Source: Agrypnia vestita (Eukaryota > Arthropoda > Insecta > Trichoptera > Phryganeidae). Taken from it: a stretch of 64,000 nucleotides of DNA. Shown one piece after another: positions 9,355 through 19,872 of the stretch. Each line of letters starts with the position of its first letter. Position 1 is the first letter of the stretch. The notes beneath the pieces are model-generated. The model did not search any database. It worked only from the letters and a program-made list of their open reading frames with translations, and was not told where the DNA came from. The position numbers were made by a program, and so were the translations under genes. The stretch is taken from NCBI GenBank assembly GCA_016648135.1, contig JADDOH010023703.1, positions 124,001 through 188,000 on the forward strand, written 5' to 3'.

Positions 9355-12300
9355 GTAAGCATAAAGAACGCTTTTTAACTTTAATTTAACTAAATAATTT
9401 ATTTATTTATTTATTTATTACGAAACTGTTGGAAAGCTTGGTGCAGAATCTATTAAACTCGAATATTTGACATAAAAGTTTCATTCATGCACCCTTTGTA
9501 TCAATTTATAAATGCAAACTTTTTTTTACTTTCCTTTGTTTCTTAAATAGAGATGCGAACACGGAATACGTGTCACATCAATACCAACAAGCTACTCGTT
9601 TTTTATTTTTACATTTTAAAGTGTTGTGGAAAAAGTTCAGTGTAGGTGTATTAAATATGATATTCGTAAATCCCATGGCATGCACTAGGTACGATCGTCG
9701 GTCATGCTTCTAATATAAGGCGATCAGGTTTTAACATTGGTGAAGCGTGACACCGTTGGGGGGGGGGGGGGGGGTAGATTTTTTGTTTTTCGAAATATTA
9801 GTAGTGAAATTGATAATAATTTTAGATATTTCTGACAAAGAGAAGGTGTGATTGTGATTAATTGCACGAAAAGACATTCTGCAAATGCTAAATGCTTTTT
9901 TTCGTCTTCATTAGTTGTTTTCCGAAAAAATCATCTATTTCGGAGGAAGATGCAGCAGTATCTAAATATATTTTATGTTTCTATGTCTCCAGGTATTTTG
10001 AAATTTCTTGAATTTCTTGAAATACCTACGACGAACTTTTCTTGCAATTGCAGGAATATTTTGGCGTATTTGCAATGCAAGTTAATGGTAACGTTAGCAG
10101 TAGGTATGATATGTGGCACCACCTTGTAGTAACCAATGCTAAAAAAACCACACCATACAGTGACTTCTGTGGATGCAAAGGAGGATTCTTTTGAATCTCC
10201 TGTGGATTTCTTTCATACCAAAAGTATTGACAAAGTCGTGTAAATAAATAAATAAATGTGCCTCATTTTGTTGATTGATGATTTTTTTTAGCAAAATTAC
10301 TTTCAATTCAATCGATTTCAAGGTGGCCTTGAGTCCAGTCAGCAAACTCACGACGGCAACGATGCTTTAGCCGCATTAGTTCTTAGGTCAATGCAATCTA
10401 ATAAGGGTGTAAACACACACAAGTCTTTTCTTAAAATACACCAAGCGACGAGGAGTCGGTAAATATTTATTTTCTGTAATACTTGCTCTCACAGCAGCAA
10501 TATTCTCTTCTCCTGGTGCATTTCGATGTCTTATTGGTGGTTAAAGCCATGTATTCACTAGGGGACAAATCGCGAAACATTCCGCTCGACATGTCGCATC
10601 AACATCTACGCTCATGTTTCGGGGACAATGACGCGGTCAATTGACGTGCACACACCGGGACTCGCATATCTTGTCGCGGAAATGTCATCCGATGAGGTTA
10701 TGGATGACAGCTGCAGTATCACATTTGGCGAAAACGGGGTTCCGCGCAATTCGAAATGTTTTTTTGGGTCGCAATTTCAAATTAACGAGGTTTTACTGTA
10801 GTAAATTGAATATTATTAAAAACAAGGTCCTTTTTGCAAATAATTATTGTTTTCCAGACGTCACGGAAATATATCGCCCTATGAGGTTATGATGATAGCC
10901 GCGTATCTGTTTATGTTAATGAGTTTATCGAAAAGTAAGAGGAGAATGCGAAATTATTAACTGCAAAGAGAAAGAAGGACGGACATTCTATGCGATCTTC
11001 GATCGATACAGCTCGATGAGTTCGAGAACGATTTCGTTTCCCCGCATTGTCATCTTGACAGATACAGCGCATGCGTATTCACTTGTAAACATACCACGTG
11101 GTACTGACGCTCCGCAGAATGTTGCAGTGAGTACGCTCGAGTACCGTGCGCATGGCAACGTTGCCACGGCACGTAGAAATGCCGCGCTATGTTGTGCGCG
11201 AGGTCGCGGAACAGTGCACGGCGTTGCAACGTCACGTAGACTATATGCCGCGCATGCTGTTGAGGGACAATTTGTCCCCTAGTGAATACATGGCTTAAGT
11301 ATCGTGAAGAATAAAATCATTTTAAAATATTGCAACGATTCGCCGAATAGCAAGATTGTAGGTCCATTATGCGGATTAGAAGTTTGACGAAGTTCACGTT
11401 AAGTATTCACAAACGAACGCTTATTTACGTATTTTTTTTTGATAAATACTAGACGTTGTGCAAGCGTGTACTAAACCATGATAGATTGTCAGAGAATACT
11501 AAAATAAATGAATAAATAAAATCAAATATCCGAAAAACCATGGTTGCTAGTAGGTATATCATTTAAAAATCATATGAATCCTATTGAACAACCCAACAAC
11601 AAAAAACCTTTACATTCGCAGCTTTTATGTCTTTTATAAATTTTTCGCTATATATGTCACTCGAGCAGATATGAATGTAATATAAAAATTCCTAAAATTA
11701 GTACCACATATTTTTAAAACGGTTTTTTATATATAATTTTTTATATATATTTTTTATATATATTCTTAACTATGATAATTTACCCACAGAATTAAAAACT
11801 ATTGATAATTACAATAAATTCAAGTACCTAAATATTGCCACATCTTGTATATACCTACCTACTTATAATTTACATCTTTTATATACCTATAATTCTCATT
11901 AATTATAATTTATACTTATAATTTCCATCTTTTATATACCTATAATTCTCATAAATTCAAGTACCTAAATAAATTCATAATTACAATAAATTCAAGTACC
12001 TAAATATTGCCACATCTTGTATATACCTACCTACTTATAATTTACATCTTTTATATGCCTATAATTCTCATTGTTTATTAACAAAGATTACACGACTAAC
12101 ATCTTACACTACTTGCTACTTAAAAAAATTAACATAGGAAATCTTTTGTAATTCAAAATTCTTGTTTTGTTTATATAAATTTCCCTTTGTAAGTGATTAT
12201 CCCTCACCACGCACTAGAACCCTGATTCTTTTTGGTATGGTATAACATATATAATAATTTGATTAGTAATATCTATTAGTTATCATTGTTGTAAAAAAAT

Positions 12301-15300
12301 CATATGTATTTATCTATTAAATAAATAAAAAAAATAATTAAAAATATATGTAGGTATATATAATTCTTTTCACATAATATACTTAAATATACCCTGTATA
12401 CTTAAATAAATGATTTGTCAATACCCAGGCTACTTGATTTTAAATTAACGAAAGTATTTTATCTTTGATGTGTGTTTTTACGTGTCAGTAGTGTTAAATT
12501 ATTTTTATTTCAGTGTTTGTCGATCAGTCAGTGTTAAATTATTTTTATTTCAGTGTTTGTCGATGCTCTATCAGCAAATAACAATTCAACGAAAAAAAGT
12601 TATTGCTTCAGCTTTTCTTGGATAGGCCCGAAGTATTCAAATGAGAGTACATTTAACAATGCAACTTGCGATGACGTCACACAACTATCTGACAATGTTC
12701 CCTGTAGAATGCCGCTGGTAGTGACAGGTAACTATTAATTTTCTATACACATAATACGTACCTATAAAAAATAGATACAAGACGTGTATTTTTATTTTTT
12801 ATTTACGCTTCAACAGGCCAAGATTACTGTAGCGAAACACATCACAAAACACCCAGGCACACATTTAGTAAATCATATAGATTAATTGTGATCTCACCGG
12901 GAATCGAAGCCGGAACTCTTTGTGTGGTTGCTCACCGGGCTACGTGGGCCGCCCGGCTTATTTCTTATGGCGTCTGATACACATGCTTCTTTAGTGGCAC
13001 GTGAGCATGCGCAGTATCGACATTGACAGTGGCATGCTTATTAGTGGCATGTGTGTACGCACATGGCTAGAAATGAGCATGCCACCTAGTGGCATGCTCA
13101 AAAATCAACCGCCGGTTGATTTATAAGCATGCCACTGTCATTCACCATAGAGAAGGGGTATCTTTGGAGCATGTGTGAACAGACTTGCTTATTTATGAGC
13201 ATGCTTATGTCATTCGCCGGCTTCGCAGCTAGTATTAACGATGCGATCTTCTCAAACATTACTTTTCGTGACTTATTATAGGAATCACGAATGTCTGCGG
13301 AATACTCGGTCACCGTTGTGTAAAAATAATATAGTGAGAAATAATGTTAACGAAACTTTATTAATAGGCATGAATGATTCAAATCTTTCAATAAAAATTA
13401 TATAAACTAAAATCAAAAATGTGCGGATGGAAACTCGGGAACTTTTTTGATTTATTGGTTCACTTGAATTTTCTATTTCAGTTTGCAAAGTTTCCATTTT
13501 GAACAAGAGCGTCTCTATTCCATGACAAGAGCATACCACTAATAAGCATGTGTGTTTGATTGTTAGCTTTGGGCATGCTTATTTATGAGCATGCCACTAA
13601 TAAGCATGCCAGTAATGAGCAAGTGTGTACAGTTGTTAGGGCATGCTTATTAGTGGCATGCTCATTAGCATGCCAGTAAAGAAGCATGTGTATCTGTACC
13701 TTATTGGTGATTATTAAAATGTTTAAACTCAATATAATATCCTCTTATTTATAAACTTGTCTTAAGACGGGAGAGTGGACGTATATACTTAGGTCACAAT
13801 TTAAATAATTAAGTACCTGCTTACAATGTTTAAATTTTTTAACATTTAATGTTAGAATTGCAAAAAATTAACCTTACGAACCTTGTTTGAAGATGTTTGA
13901 ATTATTATTTAAAATAAAAAGTCCCATAATCAACGGCGCAAGAGTCCCACGTGGACCTGGGCAACCACAAGCAACTTCTTTTCTTCTCTGAATCTACGCG
14001 TTGACCAGTCCACCTCAGGCGGTGCTGTCTCGATAACTTGGACGATGTACCGCGTCTGATTTGCGATTGTAGCCGTACACTTTCAATTATTGGCTCAAAA
14101 TATTCTTCTTAGGGCCGGTTGTTTGTTATTGGCTCAAAATATTCTTCTTAGGGCCGGTTGTTTGTGCAGGAGTAACAGTAATAGTTAAAAATAGATTTTT
14201 CCATTTTCCACCAAACAAGGAACCCGTTTTCGTAACAATCTATGCTTTCTGCTCAACAATTACCATTATCGATGTTTGATCATCGGTAATGGTAATAGTT
14301 GAGCAATGTTTGAGTGTTACCGACACTTGGACCATTTGAAGACCGGTGCTGAATTTTTATCTTTCTTAGGCCCGGTTGTTTCAAGTTCGATCAAAGTAAG
14401 CGGTCGATCAAAGCCTAGATTTTTACGAAAACGGATCGTCTGATTGGAAGACTGCAAGAAGAAAATGAATGAAATATTTTTTGAGAGTTTTTTTTTAATT
14501 TTAGAGGATGGCACTTTTCCTGATTTAGAATACATCAGGGCAAACCATTTTGAAGACACAACATGCTTGCTGACTGATGGAGAAGTTTGTGCGTCGTACA
14601 CACATTTATTCAACGGCGCTAGTAAGTATCCAAATAATCAAACATAATAATTTCGTCGTTGTCCGTTCGTCCGTCTGTTTGTCTGTCCCCGTAACTTCGT
14701 GTAACGTCCGTAATTGCGTTCGAATTTACGCCTAAAACTTAAAATTAAACAGCCGGAGATGGGGCTTGAACCCCGGGCCACCAAACCCGAACCGGCCGTA
14801 TTGCTACGGTCGCCTCTCCGTGGAGCGCCAAAAATATCGTATAAATATATACTAGGGCTTAGCAAAGACTCGAACCAATTTTCCGTCATTTTTGACCGGT
14901 TGCAGCTAGTGATATATATTTCTGGAAACAGCAATGTGACAAACGACACGTTTAAGTTTCATAGACTGAAATATTATTTTTATTTTGGTTACAGCACTTT
15001 ATTTAGGTGTTGATTTGTTAATTACTATGTATCTGGAATAAGAGCCCTCTGTAAATGGTTTTTATAAATAAATATGTCAAACTATTGTGAAATTCGTGAC
15101 AAATGTGTGAAAAAGGCCTATTTGTGAAGAATTATATTTTATCTGTTGTTAATAAACGTTTTTTTAATCTATGAAGTGAAACGGATGTGTGACTCATTAA
15201 CTGATAATAGATTTTCCGAATAAATAGTACCTACTCATGTAGGTATTTATTTATATCTCGGAATGTAAATAAATGTCAATCGCTGTGAAGAAATCATTGA

Positions 15301-16860
15301 ATTTACTCTATTAATTGTGAAAAATTTACAATTCGTGTATAAGAATTATTCTTTATATTACAAGTATATGTTTTTATTTACCATATTTTTTTGGCGTTTT
15401 ACATAATCTTCTTCTTCAATGACTCTACGGCTCATGTCGGGCCTTGGCCTTCATCCATCCTCGTCTTCGTTTTATTTAATACTCTATATTATTTATTTAT
15501 TTAATTTTTAATGTATCTACGAAATGATTAAAAAAATAAAGACCGCTTAGCCTTAAAAAAGAGATTACTTAATTTTGCAATTTCCTACGCATGATGCATT
15601 TATGATATCTGCTTACGAGCTTTAAAGTCCCGCTTCTTTAGTCATCCATTACTAGTCCATTTAACCAATTGTTGACTGTAATTCGTTATCATCTCTAAAA
15701 CTTTCTCTCACACGAATCATCGTATATCACGTATCACTCATGTATCAAAATGTTATCATCTCTAAAACTTTCTCTCACACGAATCATCGTATATCACGTA
15801 TCACTCATGTATCAAAACGTTATCATCTCTAAAACTTTCTCTCACACGAATCATCGTATATCACGTATCACTCATGTATCAAAACGTTATCATCTCTAAA
15901 ACTTTCTCACGTATCATCGTATATCACGTATCACTCATGTATCAAAATGTTATCATCTCTAAAACTTTCTCTCACACGAATCATCGTATATCACGTATCA
16001 CTCATGTATCAAAATGTTATCATCTCTAAAACTTTCTCACGTATCATCGTATATCACGTATCACTCATGTATCAAAATGTTATCATCTCTAAAACTTTCT
16101 CTCTCACGTATCATCGTATATCAGGTATCTCTCATGTATCAAAACGTTATCATCTCTAAAACTTTCTCTCACACGAATCATCGTATATCACGTATCACTC
16201 ATGTATCAAAATGTTATCATCTCTAAAACTTTCTCACGTATCATCGTATATCACGTATCACTCATGTATCAAAATGTTATCATCTCTAAAACTTTCTCTC
16301 TCACGTATCATCGTATATCAGGTATCTCTCATGTATCAAAACGTTATCATCTCTAAAACTGCAATTCGTTAACATCTCTAAAACTTTCCATTCACTCAAC
16401 ACTTTGAGCTTAGAAACATTATAAAAATCGCTCGGAGTAAGGTCCGGGCTATAGATATAGAGGGTGGATGATTGGAAACCACCCATTAAAAACTGCCGAA
16501 GGCTTTGTTGGGTTAAATTAACTGATGGTAGACGATCAATTGATTAATGTACTGTGTGTTTAGAAAATACTTTCTTAATACTTATTAACTCCTGTCTATG
16601 ATTGATTAATTTATTTAAAAATATTTTTAGTTCTAAATGTCACATACCTGTGCACGGCGGTCATCGACCAGAATGACGGGTCCGTGACCAGCGGGTGCCA
16701 CAAGCAGAAGTCAGGAAGTCGCGAGATAGACCTCTGCGTGTGCAGATCACATCCTGGAAACGATGTGATGCCGTGCAATTCAGCATTTTCAAATTCCGTA
16801 CCTTTTCTACTTATTCTATTCCTGTCACTCATATTAACCATCAAGAATGACATTTTATAA
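9300..16860 (+). CDS. Ly6/three-finger-domain, GPI-anchored secreted protein (four exons)
   Basis: Joining 9300-9354, 12554-12727, 14505-14621 and 16631-16860 gives 191 residues with all introns phase 1. Residues 1-23 form a signal peptide (core VFVFTIILIATTS). The mature part has ten cysteines (36, 57, 69, 97, 105, 123, 138, 151, 153, 164) and ends with a C-V-C pair followed by a Cys-Asn, the closing signature of Ly6/uPAR three-finger domains. The tail (172-186, VPFLLILFLSLILTI) is a GPI-attachment-type hydrophobic end. Insect relatives include the quiver/sleepless and crooked-neck-like Ly6 proteins, which act at the cell surface on channels, septate junctions or trafficking; the role of this member cannot be read from sequence. 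All four junctions are GT-AG and frame-consistent. The paralogue assignment is open. Confidence 0.85.
9758..9774 (+). repeat. Poly(G) run of 17
   Basis: Seventeen consecutive G bases in intron 1 of the Ly6 gene. It is exceptional in this AT-rich setting and may be a quadruplex former or an assembly-length artefact. Confidence 0.95.
10545..11295 (+). mobile_element. PIF/Harbinger-type non-autonomous element with TAA target duplication
   Basis: Terminal inverted repeats AGCCATGTATTCACTAGGGG at 10545 and its mirror ending at 11295 are flanked on both sides by TAA (10542-10544 and 11296-11298), the three-base target typical of PIF/Harbinger. The interior has decayed transposase-like stretches (MSSDEV; SPYEVMMIAAYLFMLMS; DLRSIQLDEFENDF) in different frames. 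A segment around GATGAGGTTATG occurs twice (10689 and 10876). It is inserted in Ly6 intron 1. Confidence 0.8.
11803..12072. repeat. Direct duplication, period about 172, AT-rich
   Basis: ACAATAAATTCAAGTACCTA and the following 80 or so bases (CCACATCTTGTATATACC, CTTATAATTTACATC) appear at 11811 and again at 11983, with a partial third copy between. It is intronic and non-coding. Confidence 0.75.
12484..12563 (+). promoter_or_regulatory. Duplicated 3' splice site before Ly6 exon 2
   Basis: The stretch GTGTTAAATTATTTTTATTT plus CAGTGTTTGTCGAT occurs twice in tandem with a 40-base shift, giving acceptor AGs at 12512-12513 and 12552-12553. Only the downstream one keeps the reading frame open. Known splicing behaviour suggests both could be recognised; actual use is unknown. 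Confidence 0.7.
12554..12727 (+). CDS. Ly6 gene exon 2
   Basis: The exon follows a tttatttcag acceptor and ends ACA G|gtaact. It encodes the first three cysteines and N-glycosylation sequons (NNST, NEST, NATC). An exact duplicate of the 3' splice region ends 40 bases upstream at 12513; use of that copy would shift the frame and hit a stop. Confidence 0.85.
12787..12962 (-). mobile_element. tRNA-derived SINE (family S2)
   Basis: The minus strand holds a B-box GGCTTCGATTCCC (about 12899-12911) and an upstream A-box-like region in the GCCGGGCGG-rich head. The rest, CACATCACAAAACACCC and AACAGG, is shared with a truncated copy at 26430-26500. It abuts the MITE that starts at 12969. Confidence 0.6.
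12969..13700 (-). mobile_element. GCATGC-rich MITE, copy 1 (TTAT flanks)
   Basis: Terminal inverted repeats ending in GATACACATGCTT are flanked by TTAT on both sides (12965-12968, 13701-13704). Both ends are built of many short inverted units such as GCATGCTTATTAGTGGCATG, giving dense hairpins. The minus strand has a fragment of open frame (METLQTEIENSSEPINQ, then a hydrophobic stretch). A second copy in the opposite orientation lies at 27460-28160. It is in Ly6 intron 2. Confidence 0.8.
14087..14165 (+). repeat. Tandem duplication of a transposon terminus (period 39)
   Basis: TTATTGGCTCAAAATATTCT plus TCTTAGGGCCGGTTGTTTG is present twice in a row. The motif GGGCCGGTTGTTT is shared with 5464 and 14373. 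Confidence 0.75.
14257..14308. repeat. Near-perfect palindrome, arms about 24
   Basis: GCTCAACAATTACCATTA and its reverse complement TAATGGTAATAGTTGAGC flank a short ATCGATGTTTGATCATCG centre. It lies in Ly6 intron 2 close to the exon 3 acceptor and could form a stem in the pre-mRNA. Confidence 0.75.
14505..14621 (+). CDS. Ly6 gene exon 3
   Basis: The acceptor is TTTTTTTTAATTTTAG and the donor A|gtaagtat, both phase 1. The exon encodes EDGTFPDLEYIRANHFEDTT and then two cysteines (CLLTDGEVC). A SINE copy begins about 10 bases inside the following intron. Confidence 0.85.
14632..14915 (-). mobile_element. SINE-like retroposon (family S1, copy b)
   Basis: This is the best copy of the family. 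On the minus strand a CTAGCTGCAACCGGTCAAAA head is followed by a tRNA-like segment with B-box GGGGTTCAAGCCCC and a GACAGACAAACAGACGGACG tail. It sits at the start of Ly6 intron 3. Confidence 0.7.
15685..16395 (+). repeat. 67-bp minisatellite array, about 11 units
   Basis: The unit starts GTTATCATCTCTAAAACTTT, continues through CACACGAATCATCGTATATC and CACGTATCACTCATG, and ends TATCAAAAC or TATCAAAAT. Shorter variants lose TCTCACAC-type bases. The array is bounded by related CTGTAATTCGTTATC and CTGCAATTCGTTAACATC segments. It is in Ly6 intron 3. Open frames inside it follow from repetition and are not genes. Confidence 0.92.
16631..16860 (+). CDS. Ly6 gene exon 4 (C-terminal cysteines and GPI tail)
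   Basis: The exon follows ATATTTTTAG and runs to TAA at 16858-16860. It encodes NVTYLC, SGC, the IDLCVC pair, MPCNS and the hydrophobic tail. This is the most diagnostic Ly6 part of the protein. Confidence 0.87.
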
Positions 16861-18040
16861 ATATGAGTGATATTTAAATATTTATATTTATGAGTTATAA
16901 ATACGTATTATCAATATAAGTACTCTATTTGTTATTTATATACCTATATTCTGAGGTTAACTAACACCTATCTTACATAAAATTGCAGTTTTTGTTTGGA
17001 AAATCTTCTTTGTATTGAGAAAATTAATTTAATATGGTTTACTGGAATCTGTACCTACATAATCATGAATAAATAAATCTATCTCTAACATATTACGTTT
17101 TATGCAAACATCTTCCAATTAACGTCTAATACATTATGTATATTAATTAACAGAAAATTATTTATGAACACTTACATAAAATAAAAATGTTATTTTATTT
17201 CGAATTTTTGATATTGGTCATGAGTAAAATGATAATATGTTTGTATATTGTCCTCTTATATTGTTCTTAAAAAATATCTATATTTAAGTTATGTTACATT
17301 AGGAAAGACAAATAATGACAACAGAAATGGAAAAAAGTTTGATTTAAATTAGAGCAGCGTTGGAAATTACAAGGAAATTCATCAAAATAAAGTATTTTTC
17401 CGATAATATTCGAGTGCAATTACCTATTATAGTTTTCTAATTTTCATTTAAAAAAATCTTTTTTTTTTCAAAACTATTGCTTTGTACATTTTAATGGACC
17501 AACCTTTTGGTTTACCAGTCGCGTACCACAAATTACAATTGATACAATTTTAGTTAAATCGTCGACACCTATACTTAAAAAAAAAGTACTGCCCCTAAAA
17601 TCTCTGTAGCCAAAATTTTCATGCTGGTTCAGAAAACTTCAAATAATTTTATGTAGTTTAACTAAGACGTTTAACTTATTCCTAATGTTATGTAAATATT
17701 TAAATTGGTACTTGCAGTAAAAATCAGAGATTTTGAGTATAAAAATTCTTGAACAGATAACCATATGCTTTTGTAAATTGACCTTGTTCGCTCAAACCTA
17801 AAACTAAATATAATAAAATAATAATATAAAAATTTCAATATCGTGTAATTTGGTGGGAGCGACCCTTGCATGTTGCCTGAGTCCGCGCTGAGTGCGTGTC
17901 ATACTCTAATTATCTGAAGTTGTATTATACAATTGCTGTGTCATTCCAGCAAGTTACAAACTTTACGGACCGACAGACAAACAACGAAATTATTATATTT
18001 AGATTAGATGTAGAATTTAATTTATCAATATGATAAATAC
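16861..18040. other. AT-rich sequence downstream of the Ly6 gene
   Basis: This should contain the Ly6 3' UTR, but no clean cleavage site was singled out. The S1 tail motif ACGAAATTATTATATTTAGATT occurs at 17977-18005. No exon is supported. Confidence 0.4.
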
Positions 18041-18049
18041 ACATCTTTT

Positions 18050-19105
18050 TGTTTGAGTTTTCTGGGATATTTTGCCGCGTTTCTACGATCTTTCTGGCCG
18101 ACGTTTTGGTCTCGTTGCAGGGTCCATCACCAGGGCTGATGTGTTGTAATGTGTTTTGATGATGTTGTGGTTATTGGTATGTGTGGTACCCCAAGTACAC
18201 TGTATTGCAAGCTGTTAAATAATTAACCACAGTCAGGTTGTTGGGTATACAAATCGATTCATCTCTCCATGAATACACACATCAGCAAAACTGTCAGTGC
18301 ATGTTTTTATCATCTGAGACAGATTAAAAGTATTCGCAGACATCTTCCCTGAGGCAGCCCGTCTACTCATTAACGCATTTGTCGTATCACGCGTGGACTA
18401 TTGCAATGGTCTTCGCTGGCCTACCGATGTTTCAGCTCGATAGATCACGGGAAATATATGGAACGTCTTCTCTCTCTCTCGCCACATAATATCGCTTCTG
18501 CGAGAATCGCACTTGCTTCGTTTTCCCGAGAGAGTAGAGTTTGAACTGTGTTGGTTGATGTACAAGGCAACTCATAACATGGCGCCTCTGTATCTTCAGG
18601 GGCTCTGTATTCCAGACAACATAAATGGAAGACGTCAAACTCTCAGGTCAGCGTCTACTTCAGCGGTAGGAAGGGTTGTGGAACCGGCAAGTCAGTTCCA
18701 GAAAACTAGATTCAGCGAACGGGTATTTGCGGTGGCGGGTCCCAAAGCGTGGAACTCTTTGCTTTCCCTTATAAGAAACACGGATTCGGAGACCTTATTT
18801 ATAAAAAAACTTAAAACGCACCTGTTTACAAAATCTTGCCCAGAAAATTTTTAATAGTCGTTGTTTTCTTTTACTATTTTATGTTTTGACCTGTTTTTCT
18901 TTCTCTTTTCTTTTTCATTTTCTTATTCCATGCCTTTATATGTAAAAAAAATTTGTGTGTAAAGCGCCGCGTAATCCAATATTATTATTATTATTTATAA
19001 CACACATTACAACACATCAGCCCTGATGATGGACCCTACAATGTGATCCAAAACGTCAACCCGATAGGTCGAAGAAAAACGGCAGAATATCCCTGAAAAC
19101 AAAAA
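18050..19105. mobile_element. Composite: inverted Penelope-like ends around an L2 fragment
   Basis: The left flank (18055-18170, containing GGGTCCATCACCAGGGCTGA and GACGTTTTGGTC) is mirrored at the right (about 18995-19105, containing TCAGCCCTGATGATGGACCC and CCAAAACGTC). About 110 bases of inverted similarity enclose an L2-type LINE fragment. The CTGATGATGG...AAAACGTC pattern resembles termini of Penelope-like elements. This could be two independent ends or one element carrying an insertion. Confidence 0.6.
18285..18995 (+). mobile_element. L2-clade LINE 3' fragment
   Basis: Across frameshifts the plus strand reads YHLRQIKSIRRHLPEAARLL, then AFVVSRVDYCNGL, then RVEFELCWLMYKATHNMAPLYL and RFSERVFAVAGPKAWNSL, ending LKTHLFTKSCPENF. 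These are the standard C-terminal motifs of L2/CR1-type ORF2. A GCGCCGCGTAATCC plus (ATT)n tail at 18963-18998 fits an L2 3' end. The open part (18513-18854) is 113 residues; the upstream part is broken. Confidence 0.85.
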
Positions 19106-19643
19106 TCAGAAGATTCTTAATGACTATGAATACTTAATAACATTTTTAATAAATATACATTGTTGTATAGACAAATATTATTGTTCCTTGAATTTTATAA
19201 TCCACATAAAAAGAAGAATAACGATTTTTGATTTTTCGGAAGCAAATTTTCCATATATGGACACTCCCTTTGGTATGAATTGTGATGTTTCACTGGTAAA
19301 TTTTCCGGTGCAATTAGAAAAAAGACCAATTATAATGATGATGAAAATTGTATGATGAAAATCGTGATTCAATTTCTTCACATTCAATGGGACCAGAAAA
19401 TTTGTGCGGATATTATAATAAATTAGAGGGTTCACTGAATTGCTAAATTAATTTGAAATCCGTTTTCTAAGCTATTCTACGATGTGTACATTTTTTCATA
19501 TTAATTTTCATAAAAAAAAAAACAATTTTCCTAAAAACAGTTTGTGATCTTTTTCTTCGACAGAGTAAATATTATTTATCTCACATCAGTAAGACAAAAC
19601 CTGATATCCCGAAACAAATGAAGAGTTTTCATCGAAAGATAGG
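19106..19643. other. Upstream region of the repeat-peptide gene
   Basis: No gene seen. It contains ATCGAAAGATAGG just upstream of the TATA box, a GATA-type motif, and GATATCCC at 19600-19607, only a partial match to an insect NF-kB site. Regulatory meaning is speculative. Confidence 0.25.
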
Positions 19644-19650
19644 TATATAA
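19644..19650 (+). promoter_or_regulatory. TATA box of the repeat-peptide gene
   Basis: TATATAA lies about 25 bases before an ACAGTC initiator-like site near 19667. The spacing is normal for an RNA polymerase II promoter and gives a 5' leader of about 200 bases. Confidence 0.6.
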
Positions 19651-19705
19651 ATTTGATCTGGTAAAACAGTCAAAACAAAACGTTATCTTAATTGTTAAAA
19701 CAAAT

Positions 19706-19804
19706 ATGTACTCTGTAGCTGATAACTGTACTAACCCAGTCACCTGTCCTGCATCGAGCAGTAATTGTACGCCAACCTACACAGTCACTGCCTCAACACA
19801 ATAA
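19706..19804 (+). CDS. Upstream ORF in the leader of the repeat-peptide gene
   Basis: An ATG at 19706 opens a 32-residue frame with three cysteines (DNC, VTC, SNC) and a Thr/Ser-rich end, stopping 68 bases before the main ATG. No signal peptide is visible. It may act as a translation-controlling uORF or be incidental; there is no family match. Confidence 0.3.
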   Translation: MYSVADNCTNPVTCPASSSNCTPTYTVTASTQ

Positions 19805-19872
19805 TTAATAGTATAGTAAAAAGTGAAATTACAAAGATAATCTCTTTGCCTATTTTTAAAATATTAGTCATA

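Noticed and set aside
15685..16395. Regularly spaced repeats resembling a CRISPR array
   Set aside because: Units are contiguous without unique spacers and the context is eukaryotic intron; it is a minisatellite.
16301..16853. Minus-strand frames over Ly6 exon 4
   Set aside because: The plus strand encodes the conserved cysteine pattern, GPI tail and in-phase acceptor; the minus frames lack any signal.
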